A stretch of DNA of 64,000 bases. Origin: Streptomyces chromofuscus. Its GTDB lineage: Bacteria; Actinomycetota; Actinomycetes; Streptomycetales; Streptomycetaceae. Where the stretch lies: contig NZ_CP063374.1 in NCBI RefSeq assembly GCF_015160875.1, forward strand, positions 7,009,501 to 7,073,500, given 5' to 3'. Position 1 is the stretch's first letter, and each line of letters opens with the position of its first letter. The notes below the pieces were generated by a model. The model saw only the letters and a list, made by a program, of their open reading frames with translations, ran no database searches and was not told the origin of the DNA. Below are positions 28,016 through 35,140 of the stretch, in pieces. Both the position numbers and the translations under genes were made by a program.

Positions 28016-28079
28016 GGGGCGCCTCAGCCGGGGCGCGTTGCAGCCAGCCGACTGAACGGCGACGCGGCGCGGCGCCGGG

Positions 28080-28450
28080 CCACGGCTTCCGCGCATGCGC
28101 CGGGCTGTACGGAAGGGGGAGATTGTGCCGGGACGGGGGTTCCGCGTATGCGCCGGGCTGTAGGGGGCAGGTTGTGCCGGGCCGCGGCTTCGGCGCCGGT
28201 GCCGGGTTCCGCGGAGGGACGGGGTGGTGCCAGTCGGGGGTTCCGCGTATGCGCCGGGCTGTAGGGGGCAGGTTGTGCCGGGCCGCGGCTTCGGCGCCGG
28301 TGCCGGGTTCCGCGGAGGGACGGGGTGGTGCCAGTCGCACGTTTTGCGCATGTGTCAGGTTGCACGGGCCTGCGCCGGCCCGCGGGCTTCCGCGCCGGTG
28401 CCGGGCTCCACGCAGGCGCCCGGCTCAGCGGCGACGGACACGCCGAAACG
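28080..28450. repeat. 101-bp tandem repeat, two perfect plus degenerate copies
   Basis: Positions 28134-28234 and 28235-28335 are identical copies of a 101-bp unit starting CGGGGGTTCCGCGTATG. A shorter diverged copy lies at about 28083-28133 and another at about 28336-28440. Because 101 is not a multiple of 3, each copy changes frame, so this is not a protein repeat. It fills the gap between the LacI regulator and the VOC gene. I see no gene in this stretch. Confidence 0.9.
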
Positions 28451-28465
28451 CACCGCGGCACAGGC

Positions 28466-29251
28466 TCAGCTCCGTGGTGCCGCGCTCCTGATCACCGCGA
28501 AGCGGGCGCCGAACGGGTCGGTCAGCTTGGCGATGCGGCCGACGTCCGGCAGGTCCACGGGTTCCACGCGCACGGTGCCGCCCAGTTCCCGCGCCCTGTC
28601 CGCCGCGGCGTCGGCGTCGGCGACCTCGAAGTACGGCAGCCAGTGGGCGGTGTCCTCAGAGGGGTCGTCGGCCAGCGGCACCAGATGGCCGAACATGGCG
28701 TCCTCATCCTCCCCGGCCGGGTTGACGCAGGTGTAGAAGCCGCCCGGGACGTCCGTCGACGACGTCTCCCAGCCGAGCAGCCTGTTGTAGTACCCGGCGG
28801 CCGACGCGATGTCCGGCGTGTACAGCTCCAGCCAGCCCAGCGCGCCCGGCTCGTTCATCACGTCCACGCCCTTGGTCAGCCCCGGCTGCCAGATCCCGAA
28901 GGACACGCCCTGCTGGTCGGTCAGGATCGCCATGTGGCCCTGGCCCATCACGTCCATGGGCGCCACGAGCACCCGCCCCCGCGCCTGCTCGGCCGCCTTC
29001 GCCGTGGCCTGCGCGTCCGGGCTGTGGAAGTACACCGTCCAGGACGGCGGGCCCTGTTCACCGGTGATCTGCATCGCCCCGGCCACGGTCCTGCCGTCGA
29101 GCTGGAAGAAGCCGTAACCCCCGGCCTCCGGCCCCGCCGACCGGAACTGCCAGCCGAAGAGACCGCCGTAGAAGTGGATGGCGCCGTCGATGTCGGAGGT
29201 GCCGACATCGATCCAGTTGGGAGCGCCGTTGACGAAACGGGTGGTGAGCAT
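28466..29251 (-). CDS. Two-domain VOC (glyoxalase-like) protein
   Basis: A 261-residue protein with two vicinal-oxygen-chelate domains of about 125 residues each. The first has NWIDVGTSDIDGAIHFYGGLFGW, the second WLELYTPDIASAAGYYNRLLGW. Such proteins bind small molecules, sometimes as hydroxylases or antibiotic-binding proteins. Metal ligands are not complete enough to name a reaction. ATG at 29251 has GGAGG 5 nt upstream; the ATG just before it is too close to that site. Confidence 0.87.
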   Translation of the reverse strand: MLTTRFVNGAPNWIDVGTSDIDGAIHFYGGLFGWQFRSAGPEAGGYGFFQLDGRTVAGAMQITGEQGPPSWTVYFHSPDAQATAKAAEQARGRVLVAPMDVMGQGHMAILTDQQGVSFGIWQPGLTKGVDVMNEPGALGWLELYTPDIASAAGYYNRLLGWETSSTDVPGGFYTCVNPAGEDEDAMFGHLVPLADDPSEDTAHWLPYFEVADADAAADRARELGGTVRVEPVDLPDVGRIAKLTDPFGARFAVIRSAAPRS

Positions 29252-29520
29252 CATCGCCTCCGGGAGGGGCCCGTTGCCTGCAGTGCCGAGTCTCGCACCG
29301 CCCACCGACAATCGCGTGCCGGACACCCGGCTCCGGCTCCCGACGGCTCACCGGTCACCACCGGTGACGATCGGATTCCGCCTCGTTCCGGACGCTCCCG
29401 CGCGCCGCCGTGCGCCGCGCCCCGGCGGGCGGGCATCATCACGGCGGCCCCCGGGCCGGGGACCGCGGCGTTGAGCCCGCGTTGATCGAACGTTTTTCAC
29501 GCCCCGGCACGCTCTGGGTC

Positions 29521-29766
29521 ATGCACTTCGAAACCAGCACCCCCGTGGACACCGCCTGGCAGGCCGAGGCCCTGTGCGCACAGACCGGGGCGGACTTCTT
29601 CTTTCCCGAGCCGGGCAGCTCGGTGCGTGAGGCGAAGCGCATCTGCGGCCTGTGCGAGATGCGCACCGCCTGCCTCGATTTCGCCCTGGCGAACGACGAA
29701 CGCTTCGGCGTCTGGGGCGGCCTGTCCGAGAAGGAACGCCTCCAGCTGCGCCGTACCTCCTACTGA
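29521..29766 (+). CDS. wblH: WhiB-like Fe-S regulator
   Basis: An 81-residue Wbl protein. The four cluster-binding cysteines are Cys19, Cys42, Cys45 and Cys51 (C-x22-C-x2-C-x5-C), followed by the GVWGG turn (residues 63-67) and a short basic tail KERLQLRRTSY. Wbl proteins bind a [4Fe-4S] cluster and normally act on the principal sigma factor region 4. The symbol rests on synteny with S. coelicolor SCO6715 from memory. The stop codon lies inside the first unit of a 9-bp repeat that supplies further in-frame stops. Confidence 0.88.
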   Translation: MHFETSTPVDTAWQAEALCAQTGADFFFPEPGSSVREAKRICGLCEMRTACLDFALANDERFGVWGGLSEKERLQLRRTSY

Positions 29767-29815
29767 CCGCACTGACCGCACTGACCGCACTGACCGCACT
29801 GACCGCACTGACCGC
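29762..29815. repeat. Six-copy 9-bp tandem repeat over the wbl stop
   Basis: ACTGACCGC is repeated six times without error from 29762 to 29815, then decays (ACCGACCAC, ATTGACCCG). The first unit contains the wbl stop codon. In the wbl frame every unit supplies another TGA, so read-through would end at once. Confidence 0.95.
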
Positions 29816-29868
29816 ACCGACCACATTGACCCGCGAATATTCGCTACGGCCGCCGCCCGGTGCGCGGT

Positions 29869-29874
29869 TACGAT
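29869..29874 (+). promoter_or_regulatory. Possible -10 element for tRNA pair
   Basis: TACGAT at 29869-29874 is a good Streptomyces -10 hexamer 12 bp before the first tRNA-like sequence. A perfect AT-rich palindrome, CGAATATTCG, lies at 29834-29843. No convincing -35 is seen at 17 bp. Confidence 0.35.
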
Positions 29875-29885
29875 CCTCGGACGCA

Positions 29886-29960
29886 CCCGGGCGTAGCGCA
29901 GAGGCAGGCGCACCCACCTGGCTGAGGTGGGACACACCGGTTCGAATCCGTTCCCCGGGC
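29886..29960 (+). tRNA. Atypical tRNA-like sequence, anticodon uncertain (GCT?)
   Basis: A cloverleaf can be drawn: 5' strand CCCGGGCG against CCCCGGG with one extra C, TA at positions 8-9, D stem GCGC/GCGC around AGAGGCAG, a 6-bp anticodon stem CCCACC/GGTGGG with loop TGGCTGA, and a T arm ACCGG-TTCGAAT-CCGTT with one mismatch. The loop has G where U33 should be, so it may be a decayed or very unusual tRNA. If read normally, the anticodon is GCT. The 3' CCA is not encoded. Confidence 0.5.
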
Positions 29961-29969
29961 TGCGCAGGG

Positions 29970-30041
29970 GGTCTCGTAGAGCAGAGGCAGACTCGCCGCC
30001 TTCTCAGGGCGGATACGCCGGTTCGAATCCGGCCGGGGCCC
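29970..30041 (+). tRNA. Atypical tRNA-Glu (CTC)
   Basis: The fold is good: acceptor GGTCTCG/CGGGGCC with two G-U pairs, D arm GAGC-AGAGGCAG-ACTC, anticodon stem CCGCC/GGCGG with loop TTCTCAG (anticodon CTC at 30003-30005, reads GAG), 4-nt variable loop ATAC, perfect T arm GCCGG-TTCGAAT-CCGGC. The bases outside the acceptor also pair (GGG with CCC), so the helix could reach 10 bp. It starts 9 nt after the previous tRNA-like sequence. CCA is not encoded. The D arm is unlike standard Streptomyces tRNA-Glu as I remember it. Confidence 0.75.
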
Positions 30042-30074
30042 CCGCTCGAACAGGTGCGTGGGGGCGTGGGGCGG

Positions 30075-31418
30075 ATGACGGACGGGGACACGGTCACCGA
30101 GGCGGAGCTGGCGGCCTTCCACCGGCTGGTGGGCAAGCTGCGGGCGCTGCCCGCCGACGATCCCGTACGACTGCGCACCGAGCAGGTCGCCGCATCCTTC
30201 GCCCGGGACGGCCGGCTGCGGCGGCGCAGGGCGCGAGGCTCCGAGACGTCGGCGGCCGACGCGGCGACGATGGCCGCGACCGCCACCGGCGCACCCGACC
30301 GGCGCGAGGACGCCCCATTGGACACTCCGGGCACGGGTGGCGTCTTCCACAAGCCGCGCGGTTGCTATGTCTGCAAGTCGCCATACCGACAGGTCGATTC
30401 CTTCTACCACCGCCTCTGCCCGGCGTGCGCCGCCGACAACGCGGCGCGTCGCGCCCTGCGCACCGACCTGAGCGGGCGCAGAGCACTGCTCACCGGCGGC
30501 CGGGTGAAGATCGGCTTCCAGCTCGCCCTGATGATGCTGCGCGACGGCGCCGAACTCCTCGTCACCTCCCGCTTTCCGCACGACACCCTGCGCCGCTTCC
30601 TAGCCGTGCCGGGCAGCGAGCAGTGGCTCGGCCGGCTGACCGTCGTCGCCGTCGACCTCCGCGACCCTCGCCAGGTGCTGGGCCTGTGCGAGGAGTTGCG
30701 CGGGGAGGGCCGGCCGCTCGACATCCTCGTCAACAACGCCGCGCAGACCGTCCGCAGGCCGCCCGAGTCGTACGCCCTGCTGGCCGTCGGCGAGCGGGAC
30801 GCGCTGCCCGAGCGCGCCCGCCGGGCTCCCGGCTTCACGCCGATGCGGATGCTGGAGGGGCTCGGGGGCTCCGTCTCCGCCCTGCCCGCCGCCCTGCGCG
30901 AGGCCGACGAGGCCGGGCTGCTGCCCGATCCGTCCCCGGAGAACTCCTGGTCGGCCCGGCTCGGCTCGCTCGACCCGGCCGAGGTCCTGGAGACCCAGCT
31001 GGTCAACGCCCTGGCCCCGGCCCTCCTGTGCGACCGCCTGCTGCCGCTGCTGCTGGCTTCCCCGCACCCGCGCCGCTACGTCGTCAACGTGACCGCCGTG
31101 GAGGGCCGTTTCGCCGTGCGCAACAAGATGCCCGGGCATCCGCACACCAACATGGCCAAGGCCGCGCTGAACATGCTCACCCGGACCAGCGCCGCCGAAC
31201 TCGCCGAACGGGGCGTCCACATGTGCGCCGTGGACACCGGCTGGATCACGGACGAGAACCCGGCGCCGAAGAAGGCCCGCATGACCGACGCGGGCTTCCG
31301 CACACCGCTGGACGTCGTGGACGGCGCGGCACGCGTGTACGACCCGATCGTGCGTGGCGAGGCCGGTGACCCGGTGTCCGGGGTGTTCCTGAAGGACTAC
31401 CGGGAGGCGGAGTGGTGA
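30075..31418 (+). CDS. Zinc-ribbon SDR-like protein of unknown function
   Basis: A 447-residue protein. Residues 1-90 are charged and unassigned. A zinc ribbon follows with Cys97-x2-Cys100 and Cys115-x2-Cys118. From about 125 on is an SDR Rossmann domain (LTGGRVKIGFQLALMML as the glycine-rich loop, LVNNAAQT, VNVTAVEGRF, NMAKAALNM). The canonical catalytic Ser and YxxxK tyrosine appear replaced by Thr (VNVTA and TNMAK), so it may bind a nucleotide without normal dehydrogenase chemistry. ATG at 30075 lies 33 nt after the tRNA-Glu. Its stop overlaps the start of the LRR gene. Function unknown. Confidence 0.8.
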   Translation: MTDGDTVTEAELAAFHRLVGKLRALPADDPVRLRTEQVAASFARDGRLRRRRARGSETSAADAATMAATATGAPDRREDAPLDTPGTGGVFHKPRGCYVCKSPYRQVDSFYHRLCPACAADNAARRALRTDLSGRRALLTGGRVKIGFQLALMMLRDGAELLVTSRFPHDTLRRFLAVPGSEQWLGRLTVVAVDLRDPRQVLGLCEELRGEGRPLDILVNNAAQTVRRPPESYALLAVGERDALPERARRAPGFTPMRMLEGLGGSVSALPAALREADEAGLLPDPSPENSWSARLGSLDPAEVLETQLVNALAPALLCDRLLPLLLASPHPRRYVVNVTAVEGRFAVRNKMPGHPHTNMAKAALNMLTRTSAAELAERGVHMCAVDTGWITDENPAPKKARMTDAGFRTPLDVVDGAARVYDPIVRGEAGDPVSGVFLKDYREAEW

Positions 31419-32668
31419 CCGACGACGGCGTCCGGGCGCCGGGCTTCGCGGGCGTCCCGCACGTCGTGCCGCGCCCGGTGGTCGAACTCGCCCCCCTACT
31501 GCACTGGTTGCGCACCGGCGCCCCGGCGGAGGACCGGCTGGACTTCACGGCGGGTACGGCCCTGCCCGACGGCCGCCTCGACCTGTGCAAACAGGCCCTG
31601 GGCCCGCACGGCGCCCTGGCACTGGCCGCCGCCCTGTCCGAAGGGCCGTCCTCCGTAAGGCACTTGCTGCTCGGCACGGACGCCCTGGGCGACGCCGGCG
31701 CCGCCGCGGCGGCCGGTACGGGCGCGAGCGGCGTCGAGACGTTGTACCTCGGCTGCAACGGCATCACCGCGGGCGGCGCCTGCCGCATCGCCGACCGCCT
31801 GCGCGCCTCGCCCCAGGTCGTCACGGGCGTCTGGCTCAAACGCAACCCCCTGGGCGGCGGGGGAGGCCGTGCGGCCGCCGAACTGCTGGACTCGGCCCGC
31901 TCCCTGCGGACGCTGGACCTGGTGCAGACGGGCCTGGACGCGGCGGGCGCCGCGGAGCTGGCCGACGCGCTCTTGACGGCTGCGGGGGACGGGCGCGAGG
32001 GGGCGCGCCTCCGCACCGCACCCGACGCGAGCGGCGGGACGGGCGCCCCGGGAGGCGGGCGGCGGATCGAGCGGCTGTTCGTCGGGGGCAATCCCCTCGG
32101 CGCGGCGGGAGCGGAGGCGCTCGCCGCCGTGGTCGCCGGGGGTGCGGTCGGTGAGCTGTACGTGTCGGCCGCCCGGCTGGGTGACGCCGGGGCCACCGTC
32201 CTCGCCGACGCCCTCGAACGGGCGCCGTACGGGCGGCTCAGCCGGCTGTCCGTCGCCAGCAACGGCATCGGCCCACGGGCCGCAGCCCGGCTGGTGACGG
32301 CGGCGACCGCGGCCGGCGTCACGCTGCTCGACCTGGGCCGGGTGAAGGCGGCGACCGTGCTCGGTGCGGCGGACAACCAGGTCGACCTGGCCGCCGCCGA
32401 CACCGTCGCGCAGGCCCTCGCCGGCGCCGGGCACCGCCTGGCCCACCTGGTGCTGACGCACACCGGCATGCGCAGCCGCGAGGCCCACCGTCTCCTCGAC
32501 ACCGCGCCGAGGGCTGTCACGGCCACCCGCTTCGTGCTCGGGCGGGGCGTCGCCGGCAGCGTCAAGCGCCGCCTGGACGCGCTGAGCGCCCACATCCCGC
32601 CACCGGCGGTCCCGGCGGACGTGGCGGCCGTGCGCAGCGTGCACCGGACGGCGCCCCCCGCCCGGTGA
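31415..32668 (+). CDS. Leucine-rich-repeat (RNase-inhibitor-like) protein
   Basis: A 417-residue protein made of repeats of the ribonuclease-inhibitor type: LDLCKQALGPHGALALAAAL, VETLYLGCNGITAGGACRIADRL, LRTLDLVQTGLDAAGAAELADAL, IERLFVGGNPLGAAGAEALAAV and others between residues 50 and 300. Such solenoids bind proteins. GTG at 31415 overlaps the SDR stop (GTGA) with GGAGG 7 nt upstream, so it is translated together with the zinc-ribbon SDR; a physical complex is plausible. No signal peptide. Function unknown. Confidence 0.8.
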   Translation: MTDDGVRAPGFAGVPHVVPRPVVELAPLLHWLRTGAPAEDRLDFTAGTALPDGRLDLCKQALGPHGALALAAALSEGPSSVRHLLLGTDALGDAGAAAAAGTGASGVETLYLGCNGITAGGACRIADRLRASPQVVTGVWLKRNPLGGGGGRAAAELLDSARSLRTLDLVQTGLDAAGAAELADALLTAAGDGREGARLRTAPDASGGTGAPGGGRRIERLFVGGNPLGAAGAEALAAVVAGGAVGELYVSAARLGDAGATVLADALERAPYGRLSRLSVASNGIGPRAAARLVTAATAAGVTLLDLGRVKAATVLGAADNQVDLAAADTVAQALAGAGHRLAHLVLTHTGMRSREAHRLLDTAPRAVTATRFVLGRGVAGSVKRRLDALSAHIPPPAVPADVAAVRSVHRTAPPAR

Positions 32669-32669
32669 G

Positions 32670-32684
32670 GCCCGCGCCGCGGGC
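32670..32684 (+). terminator. Short GC hairpin after LRR gene
   Basis: GCCCGC-gcc-GCGGGC lies 1 nt after the LRR stop codon and 27 nt before the third tRNA gene. Possible terminator or processing hairpin. Confidence 0.4.
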
Positions 32685-32711
32685 AGCGGCGCCGGGCTCT
32701 GCCGGCAAGGG

Positions 32712-32787
32712 CGGGGCCGTAGCGCAGAGGCAGACGCGCCCGGTCTCCAAAACCGGGAGCACGCTGGTTCGAATCCAGCCGCCCCGC
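32712..32787 (+). tRNA. Atypical tRNA-Trp (CCA)
   Basis: D stem GCGC/GCGC, anticodon stem CCCGGT/ACCGGG (6 bp) with the canonical loop CTCCAAA (anticodon CCA at 32747-32749), T arm GCTGG-TTCGAAT-CCAGC. The acceptor pairs CGGGG with CCCCG, then needs one bulged C before CG/CG, the same oddity as in the first tRNA-like sequence. It shares the GTAGCGCAGAGGCAG D region with the other two. CCA is not encoded. Whether it is charged with Trp is not known. Confidence 0.75.
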
Positions 32788-32804
32788 CCCCCGCCCGGCG
32801 CGGG

Positions 32805-33779
32805 TCACGCCATGGCGCGCGCCGCCATCCGCGCCTTGCGCGCGGCGAGCTTCTCGTCGAACTTCGAGGCCTCCGCGTCCAGCCCGTCCATGAACAGGCC
32901 GAGCTCCTCCTGGGCCTTGAGGCCCTCGGGGCCGAGCCCGTCGATCTCCATGATCTTCAGGAAGCGCAGCACCGGCTGGAGCACGTCGTCGTGGTGGATG
33001 CGCATGTTGTAGACCTCGCCGATGGCCATCTGCGCGGCGGCCCGCTCGAATCCGGGGATGCCGTGGCCGGGCATGCGGAAGTTCACCACGACGTCCCGCA
33101 CGGCCTGCATGGTCAGGTCGGGGGCGAGCTCGAAGGCCGCCTTCAGCAGGTTGCGGTAGAAGACCATGTGCAGGTTCTCGTCGGTGGCGATCCGGGCCAG
33201 CATCCGGTCGCACACCGGGTCGCCCGACTGGTGGCCGGTGTTGCGGTGCGAGATACGGGTCGCGAGCTCCTGGAAGGCGACGTACGCGACCGAGTGCAGC
33301 ATCGAGTGCCGGTTGTCCGACTCGAAGCCCTCGCTCATGTGCGCCATCCGGAACTGCTCCAGCTTGTCCGGGTCCACCGCCCGCGAGGTCAGCAGGTAGT
33401 CCCGCATCACGATGCCGTGCCGGCCCTCCTCGGCGGTCCAGCGGTGCACCCAGGTGCCCCAGGCGCCGTCGCGGCCGAACAGCGAGGCGATCTCGTGGTG
33501 GTAGCTGGGGAGGTTGTCCTCGGTGAGCAGGTTGACCACCAGCGCGATCCGGCCGATCTCGGTGACCTTGGACTGCTCCTTGTCCCAGGCCTCGCCGTCC
33601 TCGAAGAGACCGGGGAAGTTGCGGCCGTCGGTCCACGGCACGTACTCGTGCGGCATCCAGTCCTTGGCGACCTTCAGATGGCGATTGAGTTCCTTCTCGA
33701 CCACTTCCTCCAAGGCGTACAGCAGCCGGGCGTCGGTCCAGACGGAGGGGCTGCCGAGGTGCGGAGAGGTGATCGTCAC
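32805..33779 (-). CDS. Acyl-ACP desaturase (ferritin-like diiron)
   Basis: A 324-residue soluble desaturase that introduces a double bond in acyl chains. Diiron ligands are in EDNLPSYHHE and WTAEEGRHG (first pair) and in ATDENLHM (second EXXH site). Length and fold match actinomycete DesA-type proteins. GTG at 33779 has GGAG 5 nt upstream. The promoter region carries three tandem palindromes, so regulation by a TetR-type protein that senses acyl groups is likely. Confidence 0.92.
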   Translation of the reverse strand: MTITSPHLGSPSVWTDARLLYALEEVVEKELNRHLKVAKDWMPHEYVPWTDGRNFPGLFEDGEAWDKEQSKVTEIGRIALVVNLLTEDNLPSYHHEIASLFGRDGAWGTWVHRWTAEEGRHGIVMRDYLLTSRAVDPDKLEQFRMAHMSEGFESDNRHSMLHSVAYVAFQELATRISHRNTGHQSGDPVCDRMLARIATDENLHMVFYRNLLKAAFELAPDLTMQAVRDVVVNFRMPGHGIPGFERAAAQMAIGEVYNMRIHHDDVLQPVLRFLKIMEIDGLGPEGLKAQEELGLFMDGLDAEASKFDEKLAARKARMAARAMA

Positions 33780-33835
33780 GGGTACTCCAGGGGGACGTGG
33801 GACTAAGGCAGTCGGACCGGCGAGCGGTGCCGGAA

Positions 33836-33880
33836 CCTACGGGATCGTAGGCTACGAACCCGTAGGTTACGAAGCCGTAG
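33836..33880. promoter_or_regulatory. Triple palindrome operator before desaturase gene
   Basis: Three consecutive dyads of the form CTACG-N4-CGTAG follow one another at 15-16 bp steps: CCTACG-ggat-CGTAGG (33836-33851), CTACG-aacc-CGTAG (33852-33865), and TACG-aagc-CGTAG (33869-33880). Such CTACG/CGTAG dyads are typical TetR-family sites. They lie about 60-100 bp before the desaturase start. Confidence 0.75.
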
Positions 33881-33996
33881 GTTAAGGGCGCGGTAAAGAC
33901 GGCTGCTCAGGCCCTCTTCCCGCAGCCGTGCGCGTCGTGCGGTAATGCCCCGGGTCGCGCAGGTCCCCGGGCTCGGCCCAAGTCGGCGCCCGCCGG

Positions 33997-34773
33997 TCAG
34001 GAGTACAGCTCCCGCAGGCGGACCGAGAGGCACGTCACACAGCCTTCGAGCTTCTCGAACTCGCTGATGTCCACCACGACCGGCGTGTAGCCGAGGTCCG
34101 TGAACAGCTCCGCGGTCTTGGGGGCGCTGGCGGCCATGAGCAGCTTGTTGCCGCCGAGCAGCACCACATGGGAGCCGGAGGGCTCCGGCACGTGCAGGAA
34201 ACGCCCGAACAGGGACGGCGTGTCCATCAGCGGGATGTGCCCGATCACGGTCCCGTCGGGCAGCGCCGTGACCGCGGACTTCAGGTGCAGCACCTTGCTG
34301 ACGGGGACGGCGACCACGCGCGCCCCCAGCGGTTCGAAGGCGGCCCGCAGTTGCTGCACGCCGGCGGCGTTGGTGCGGCCGCCGCGGCCGACGTGGATCG
34401 TGTCGCCGATCTTGAGCACGTCACCGCCGTCCAGCGTGCCCGGCTCCCAGATCCAGTTCACCGAGCAGCCCAGCCGGGCGACGACCTCCTCGACGCCCGC
34501 GGTCTCCTCCCGCCGCGACTCGGCACCGGAGCGCGTGAGCAGGGCGACGTTCTTGTACATGACCACCGTGTCCTCGACGAACACGGAGTCCGGGCAGTCG
34601 TCGGCCGGATCGACCTCGACGGTCTCCCAGCCGTGCGTGCGCAGCGCCTCCGCGTACGCCTCCCACTGCCGGACCGCCAGCTCGACGTCGGCCTTCTCCC
34701 GCTGGATGTGCGTCACCAGGCCTTCGGCGAGGCGCGGGCCGGGGCGACGGATGAGGGCCTTCTTGCTGGGCAC
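33997..34773 (-). CDS. ddaH: Dimethylarginine dimethylaminohydrolase
   Basis: A 258-residue amidinotransferase-fold enzyme that hydrolyses methylated arginine to citrulline and methylamines. Catalytic residues by motif: His163 (KVLHLKS) and Cys248 (EGCVTCLS). Substrate-binding acidic residues are in SVFVEDT, and GTLDGGDVL is the conserved core. GTG at 34773 has GGAG 7 nt upstream and gives the usual start VPSKKALIRRPG. Arginine deiminase is excluded by length and the C-terminal motif. Confidence 0.9.
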   Translation of the reverse strand: MPSKKALIRRPGPRLAEGLVTHIQREKADVELAVRQWEAYAEALRTHGWETVEVDPADDCPDSVFVEDTVVMYKNVALLTRSGAESRREETAGVEEVVARLGCSVNWIWEPGTLDGGDVLKIGDTIHVGRGGRTNAAGVQQLRAAFEPLGARVVAVPVSKVLHLKSAVTALPDGTVIGHIPLMDTPSLFGRFLHVPEPSGSHVVLLGGNKLLMAASAPKTAELFTDLGYTPVVVDISEFEKLEGCVTCLSVRLRELYS

Positions 34774-35094
34774 GTGCGGTCTCCGTATCGGATGGGCGGT
34801 CCTGCTGGTCCTGCTACTACCCGGACGGGGCCGGAATCTGCCGGGGTCGGCCGACATCATGCAGGGACATTGTCGGAGAGGACAGCCCCGCGCCCCGCAC
34901 GGGCCGGACGAGTCCCGCGCCGCCGCCCGTTCGGCCGGTCGTGCCGGTGGCGGCGCCGCCGGACGCCGGACGCCTTGACCCGCGCACACCGCCGTCCGGC
35001 TGAAATGTCCCTCGCCGGGCCGGGCGCCAGGACGCCGACCCGGTCGCGTGGTGCGCGCGGGCTCCGACGAGGGGACGCACGCGGGCCCGCCGCA
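34774..35094. other. Gene-free stretch between ddaH and the ABC-F gene
   Basis: About 320 bp without a supported gene. It should hold the ddaH promoter. I see only GC-rich bases with short repeats of CGGACGCC and no clear -10/-35 pair. Confidence 0.5.
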
Positions 35095-35140
35095 GGCCGG
35101 GGCCTGTCGTTCGGAGCGTGCCGCGGACGACAGGCCGGCC
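35095..35140 (-). terminator. Strong stem-loop after ABC-F gene
   Basis: GGCCGGGGCCTGTCGT (35095-35110) pairs with ACGACAGGCCGGCC (35127-35140) with a 2-nt bulge. It directly abuts the stop codon at 35141. Confidence 0.7.

Noticed and set aside
28134..28335. CRISPR array
   Set aside because: Units are directly abutting without spacers, and there are no cas genes.
28123..28491. Open frames across the 101-bp repeat (Pro/Arg-rich repeats)
   Set aside because: The repeat length is not divisible by three, so the units are read in different frames. No start site and no codon bias.
29970..30041. Reading this tRNA as a selenocysteine tRNA because of the possible long acceptor
   Set aside because: The anticodon is CTC, the D stem is short and the variable arm is only 4 nt. 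No sel genes are in the window.
33997..34773. Arginine deiminase
   Set aside because: Length and the His163/Cys248 arrangement fit DDAH. Arginine deiminase is about 400 residues.
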